Under the pieces are notes generated by a model. The model searched no databases. It was given only the letters and a program-made list of their open reading frames with translations, and had not been told where the DNA came from. The position numbers were made by a program, and so were the translations under genes. Below, piece by piece: positions 60,593 to 64,000 of a stretch of 64,000 nucleotides of DNA (position 1 is its first letter; the number at the start of each line of letters is the position of its first letter). Source of the stretch: Flagellimonas spongiicola (lineage in GTDB: Bacteria; Bacteroidota; Bacteroidia; Flavobacteriales; Flavobacteriaceae); the NCBI RefSeq assembly GCF_023502425.1, contig NZ_JAMFMA010000001.1:124001-188000 (forward strand), given 5' to 3'.

Positions 60593-61951
60593 TTATTCGG
60601 TGACCTGCATTCCATTCCAGTCAATTTTTCGTGAAGTGAACATAATTATGCCCAGAATTATGAAGAGACCTATGCTGCCGACCAGCAAAGCAAAATCTTC
60701 TAGCTGAATGATTACAAAAATGAATGCATACAAACTGAACATGGATCCCAGGACCAGGAGCGTGAATTTTGGATGTTTCAGGATGGAGCGGGAATAGGTG
60801 GTGATCAATGCAACAACCGCAATGCTAGAAATTAAATAGGCTACTAGGTAGTTTTGATGCTCGGATATGGAAATCAAAAGTGTATAAAACATAACTAAGG
60901 CCAATCCAATCATTAAATACTGAAACGGATGAATAGGAATTTTACTGCTTATCTGAATCAACAAAAACACCAATAATGTGAGGCCTATGATCATTAGACC
61001 ATATTTGCTGGTGCGCTCTGTTTTTTGGTAGTCGTCTATCGGTACCAAGAATTCCGTGCCAAATGAAAACTGGGAAAGGTCTGGGAGATTGTCAAAAAAA
61101 TACTGCCCAAATCTTCTGTTGGTCTCCAGTATTTTCCATTTGGCCTCAAACCCGGCATCCGTTATTTTCTTTCCTTCAGTATCCGGTAAAAAGTTTCCAT
61201 TAAAACTTGGGGAATGCCAATTGGATTTCATGTTCACCATGGTTTCCTTGCCAATGGGAATAAACTGTAGTTGATTACTACCATTGATACTAATATTGGA
61301 TTGAAAGGAAAGGGCTTGTTCCTGGATGTTTTCTAAATCGGAAAGGTACCCGGATTCCAAAGTGTTCATGAAGGAATTGTCAAATTTGGGCTTAAGTGCA
61401 TACTCTTTTTCCCCAAGACCGACCTTTACCGTATTTCGGATTCCTTTTAAATTGGAGGTTTTATAAAGCAAAGTAGCTTTATCCCAAAGAATATCCTCCT
61501 CTTTAATCTCCTTGACAGCGAAATTGAGTTTGGCGAACTTGCCCTTGATAACATTTTCTGATGAAAACACTACAGACTCGTAAATACCACGCTCCAATGG
61601 TTTTGTCTGTACTTTGGATTGGATATCCAGTTCCCATGGAAAGAAGTACGCATAGTGCCGTTCTGGTTTTTGCGAAGTAAGGAAGGTCTTTGTTTTTTCG
61701 TCAAAGACCTTTTCCTCAACGTAGATATGGTATGGTATTTTAAGGATGGGCCCATTAAGCACCACTTGATTGCCCCATTTGGTATTGATTTCCTCAATGA
61801 CTTCGGCTTGTCTAAACCCACGTTCACGAATCAAGTCTTTTACAAAGCCCAAAGGTATAAGTAGAATTAAGATCAAGAATCCTACTGTTAACATTTTGGC
61901 CGAAATGGAATTTCTAAACCAATTACCGATTTTCTGTCTATTTGTTGTCAT
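60593..61951 (-). CDS. creD: inner membrane protein CreD
   Basis: The 452-residue protein has an N-terminal membrane helix (MLTVGFLILILLIPLGFV), a large periplasmic domain (about 45-310) and five or six C-terminal helices (LIIGLTLLVFLLIQISS onward), the CreD layout. CreD-family proteins affect envelope integrity and are often controlled by adjacent regulators. It lies downstream of a winged-helix regulator and a membrane partner, with a palindrome just before its start. No CreBC-type two-component genes are present. Confidence 0.93.
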   Translation of the reverse strand: MTTNRQKIGNWFRNSISAKMLTVGFLILILLIPLGFVKDLIRERGFRQAEVIEEINTKWGNQVVLNGPILKIPYHIYVEEKVFDEKTKTFLTSQKPERHYAYFFPWELDIQSKVQTKPLERGIYESVVFSSENVIKGKFAKLNFAVKEIKEEDILWDKATLLYKTSNLKGIRNTVKVGLGEKEYALKPKFDNSFMNTLESGYLSDLENIQEQALSFQSNISINGSNQLQFIPIGKETMVNMKSNWHSPSFNGNFLPDTEGKKITDAGFEAKWKILETNRRFGQYFFDNLPDLSQFSFGTEFLVPIDDYQKTERTSKYGLMIIGLTLLVFLLIQISSKIPIHPFQYLMIGLALVMFYTLLISISEHQNYLVAYLISSIAVVALITTYSRSILKHPKFTLLVLGSMFSLYAFIFVIIQLEDFALLVGSIGLFIILGIIMFTSRKIDWNGMQVTE

Positions 61952-61968
61952 AATTATAAATTAAAAGT

Positions 61969-61985
61969 ACTTTGAAAAACAAAGT
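61969..61985. promoter_or_regulatory. 17-bp palindromic operator upstream of creD
   Basis: ACTTTG, five bases and CAAAGT form a perfect palindrome, 17 nt upstream of the creD ATG. The flanking AAAAGT adds a third half-site. The same site recurs at 62915-62931, upstream of the gene that begins the regulator operon. Confidence 0.75.
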
Positions 61986-62001
61986 GTATTGATAAAAAAT
62001 T

Positions 62002-62298
62002 TTATGTTTGTGATTTAATGATATGCTCTAACGCTTCAATGTGTTTTTTGAATGAAAGTTTACCCAGTTTGGTAGCTGAATAGCGGGTATTGGGTTTTTT
62101 ACCGATAAAAGATTTCTCGATTTTGATATATGCTGCCTTTTCCAAAGTTTTGGTATGGCTCGCTAGGTTACCATCCGTAACATCCAACAATTCTTTCAAC
62201 CGGTTAAAGTCTACCTCCTCATTGACCATAAGAATGGACATAATGCCCAATCGAATCCTATGGTCAAAAAGTTTATTGATATTGTCAATGATACCCAT
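62002..62298 (-). CDS. winged-helix transcriptional regulator of the creD locus
   Basis: The 98-residue protein is a small winged-helix regulator: DHRIRLGIMSILMVNEEVDFNRLKELLDVTDGNLASHTKTLEKAAYI, with the wing KKPNTRYSATKLG. The stop of the preceding gene and its start are one base apart, so it is coupled to the membrane protein gene. It is the obvious binder of the ACTTTG-N5-CAAAGT sites flanking its operon and creD. Confidence 0.9.
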   Translation of the reverse strand: MGIIDNINKLFDHRIRLGIMSILMVNEEVDFNRLKELLDVTDGNLASHTKTLEKAAYIKIEKSFIGKKPNTRYSATKLGKLSFKKHIEALEHIIKSQT

Positions 62299-62299
62299 G

Positions 62300-62905
62300 C
62301 TAAGCTTTCTCTTCCTTAAAGTAAATCAAACTTCCATAAATTATATGAAGCACACCAAATCCAAGCACCCAAAACCAGAAGCCGTAACCTGGAAAAGCTG
62401 CGCAGATCAGACCTATGATTATTTCGGTATAGCCCAAGTATTTTATGTTGCCAATGGTATATTTTGAAGCGTTTACCAGGGCTAGGCCGTAAAAAATAAG
62501 CATTAGCGAACCGGTAAGCCCGTAGTGTTGACTATTTAGTTTGATAAGTATATAGATCCCACCCGTTACCAATGGTATTAGGAAATTGATCAACAGTCTT
62601 TTTGTGGTTTCATCCCAAACACTTTCGTTGTTACGTTTTGCTTTTCTGGAGGTAAGGAGGTATGCCGTAACAAAACTTAAAACGGCAACCGCTATCAGAA
62701 TACCTACGATCATTCTAAAATTCCAACTGTGGAGAACCACATAATCACCTTTGGGCAAAAAGAACACGTAGGTAATGAGGGCACCAGATATGGCATAAAT
62801 ACCTGCAAGAATCCCAGATAAACCACTTAAGGATATAAAACGTGAAGACCGGTTCATCAAATCCTTGATTTCGGTAATGTCTTCTAAGTATTTTTTTGAT
62901 TCCAT
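62300..62905 (-). CDS. multi-pass membrane protein, partner of the creD regulator
   Basis: The 201-residue protein has about six hydrophobic helices (LSGLSGILAGIYAISGALITYVF, IVGILIAVAVLSFVTAYLL and others) preceded by a short charged N-terminus. Such small membrane proteins next to winged-helix regulators are often the sensor or target of the switch. It has its own operator 9 nt upstream of its start. Function is unknown. Confidence 0.8.
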   Translation of the reverse strand: MESKKYLEDITEIKDLMNRSSRFISLSGLSGILAGIYAISGALITYVFFLPKGDYVVLHSWNFRMIVGILIAVAVLSFVTAYLLTSRKAKRNNESVWDETTKRLLINFLIPLVTGGIYILIKLNSQHYGLTGSLMLIFYGLALVNASKYTIGNIKYLGYTEIIIGLICAAFPGYGFWFWVLGFGVLHIIYGSLIYFKEEKA

Positions 62906-62914
62906 ATTAAAAGT

Positions 62915-62931
62915 ACTTTGAAATACAAAGT
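62915..62931. promoter_or_regulatory. 17-bp palindromic operator overlapping a promoter
   Basis: ACTTTG, AAATA and CAAAGT, a perfect palindrome in the arms, begins 9 nt upstream of the membrane protein start. On the minus strand, TAACTTTG (62926-62933) fits TAnnTTTG, so a protein bound here would block the promoter, predicting autorepression by the regulator. Confidence 0.75.
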
Positions 62932-62975
62932 TAATATTATTTTTTGAACTTGAAATACATGTGGCGGGTATTGGT

Positions 62976-63959
62976 TTATTTTTTCAAACGAAACCTTAAA
63001 ATAGGATTCTTATCTAAGTATAAGGTGATGTTCTCACCTGAAGTAATTGCTTCGGTTATTGCCAGTGTGGAGGTAAACACACGTCTGTTTATCTGACTTA
63101 CATTCAGTTTTCGAATCTTCCCTTTATTTCCTTTGGTATCTATACTGTAATTTAATTGTGACGTAATTGGGAATTGCTCAAAAACGAATTCAATCGCTTG
63201 GGAATCAGACTGTGAAAGCATTCCGGCAAAATTATCTTGTAAGACCACATTACTAGTAAAATAACCGGGAAGAAACATAGGTGAAATGTAAAATTCTTCC
63301 AATGTTGATTTGGTATCCAACAATTGCCATTTAGACTCTGCAGGAAAATGATCTTTGATGAATTCCTTGGGATTGGAATCAAAGTAATGCTCATTGATTT
63401 CCAAAGCAAAACCGCCGGGGATACCGCTCCAATTTACTGCTGCCCAGGTTGCATCCATTAACACCCATTCATTTTCGATTTTAACCGTGTTCCATGTATG
63501 GTTTTTATAAAGCGTTTCACCTTTGAGTTCCCGAATTTGATCCTTCACGATTCCTTTAATGATATGCGATTCCAATTCAAAAAGACTGCAAAGCTCATCC
63601 AGTAACATGGAATAATCGAAGCAGACTCCTCTTTTGTTGGCAAAAGCCTGGTTCATTTGAAGGTTTAAAGCCTTTTTTAGTTGTTTTTGCTTACCGCGTT
63701 CTGAATAGTAGATGATGGTTTTTCGTGGTCTGAACAATTCGTCCATTGTTTTACCATAAGTAATGTTTTGGGTAAGCCATACAAACGCGGCCCTCACTCG
63801 GTCAATGTCGGAATCAAAATCATTTTGAATGCGATAAGAGAGTTGTTCCAATTTCGTGAAAACCGGGTACTGAACTACTTTACTGTCTACATGCTCAAAT
63901 TGTTGTCCAAAACAGAAGCAGGATACCAAAAGCAAGAAGTAAAATGTTATTTTCGACAT
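62976..63959 (-). CDS. exported transglutaminase-like protein
   Basis: The 327-residue protein has a signal peptide (ITFYLLLLVSCFCFG, written from residue 4). The transglutaminase-core triad is visible: Cys in NKRGVCFDYSMLLDELC, His in LYKNHTWNTVKIENEWVLMDATWA and the Asp of that last motif. It should act on peptide bonds or amides in the periplasm, or as a papain-like protease. It ends 45 nt before the operator of the creD locus and is transcribed the same way. Confidence 0.9.
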   Translation of the reverse strand: MSKITFYFLLLVSCFCFGQQFEHVDSKVVQYPVFTKLEQLSYRIQNDFDSDIDRVRAAFVWLTQNITYGKTMDELFRPRKTIIYYSERGKQKQLKKALNLQMNQAFANKRGVCFDYSMLLDELCSLFELESHIIKGIVKDQIRELKGETLYKNHTWNTVKIENEWVLMDATWAAVNWSGIPGGFALEINEHYFDSNPKEFIKDHFPAESKWQLLDTKSTLEEFYISPMFLPGYFTSNVVLQDNFAGMLSQSDSQAIEFVFEQFPITSQLNYSIDTKGNKGKIRKLNVSQINRRVFTSTLAITEAITSGENITLYLDKNPILRFRLKK

Positions 63960-64000
63960 ACAAGCAATTTATCAAATATATGAATCCTGCTGAAAGCTAT

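Noticed and set aside
1..64000. CRISPR arrays, rRNA genes, tRNA genes other than tmRNA, and insertion sequences
   Set aside because: I looked for regularly spaced direct repeats, tRNA-like T-arms and transposase motifs. Only the tmRNA and the element's own short repeats were found.

Overview
The window reads as a chromosomal segment of a marine-type member of the Flavobacteriaceae (Bacteroidota). This rests on three things seen in the sequence: repeated promoters of the TAnnTTTG type that Bacteroidota use, translation starts with A-rich leaders rather than Shine-Dalgarno sites, and family content (ECF sigma/FecR pair, DUF1080, NamZ-type DUF1343, Sb-PDE phosphodiesterase, TPR histidine kinases, a tmRNA tag ending NYALAA). 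Genus cannot be fixed without a search.

Layout. Positions 1-27,000 are mostly ordinary core genome: an ECF sigma factor with the first codons of a FecR anti-sigma, an acidic repeat lipoprotein, ffh, folD, membrane and AraC proteins, a DUF1080/Gfo-Idh-MocA pair for sugar processing, a HerA-like ATPase, queE, a metzincin-like lipoprotein, NamZ, a LolC/FtsX-type permease, cysteine synthase and an exonuclease/GIY-YIG protein. Positions 27,400-34,700 hold an S41 protease and a self-contained TPR-kinase/LuxR-regulator operon; a near-identical 22-bp palindromic site precedes both that operon and a nearby envelope gene. Positions 35,000-41,000 are accessory: a second sensor pair (HisKA_2 kinase plus LytTR regulator) followed by two paralogous proteins of unknown family, a small protein and an endonuclease/exonuclease/phosphatase-fold protein.

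Positions 41,385-57,119 are an integrated element of about 15.7 kb in the 3' end of ssrA (tmRNA, minus strand). A 14-bp core is duplicated at both ends, a 22-bp near-identical repeat lies just inside each end, and the element supplies tmRNA with a new CCA end and a new terminator; the displaced native end and terminator remain beyond attL. It carries an integrase, an excisionase-like protein, DNA-binding proteins, an intact tape measure protein, a candidate small terminase and an intact large terminase, but no recognisable portal, capsid, protease, tail tube or lysis gene. The right half is an accessory block: an unknown minus-strand cluster of coiled-coil and membrane proteins, a TIR/deoxyribosyltransferase-like protein, and a repressor facing a promoter. 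The combination (satellite size, tape measure plus terminase, no capsid) is the most interesting thing here: either a phage satellite that redirects DNA packaging and tail assembly of a helper phage, or a prophage that lost its head genes.

Positions 57,500-64,000 return to core genome: a saccharopine/alanine dehydrogenase-like enzyme, an Sb-PDE family PHP phosphodiesterase, and a creD locus in which a winged-helix regulator, its membrane partner and creD share a 17-bp palindrome, and a transglutaminase-like protein.

All product names come from reading translated sequence by eye; no database search was possible.
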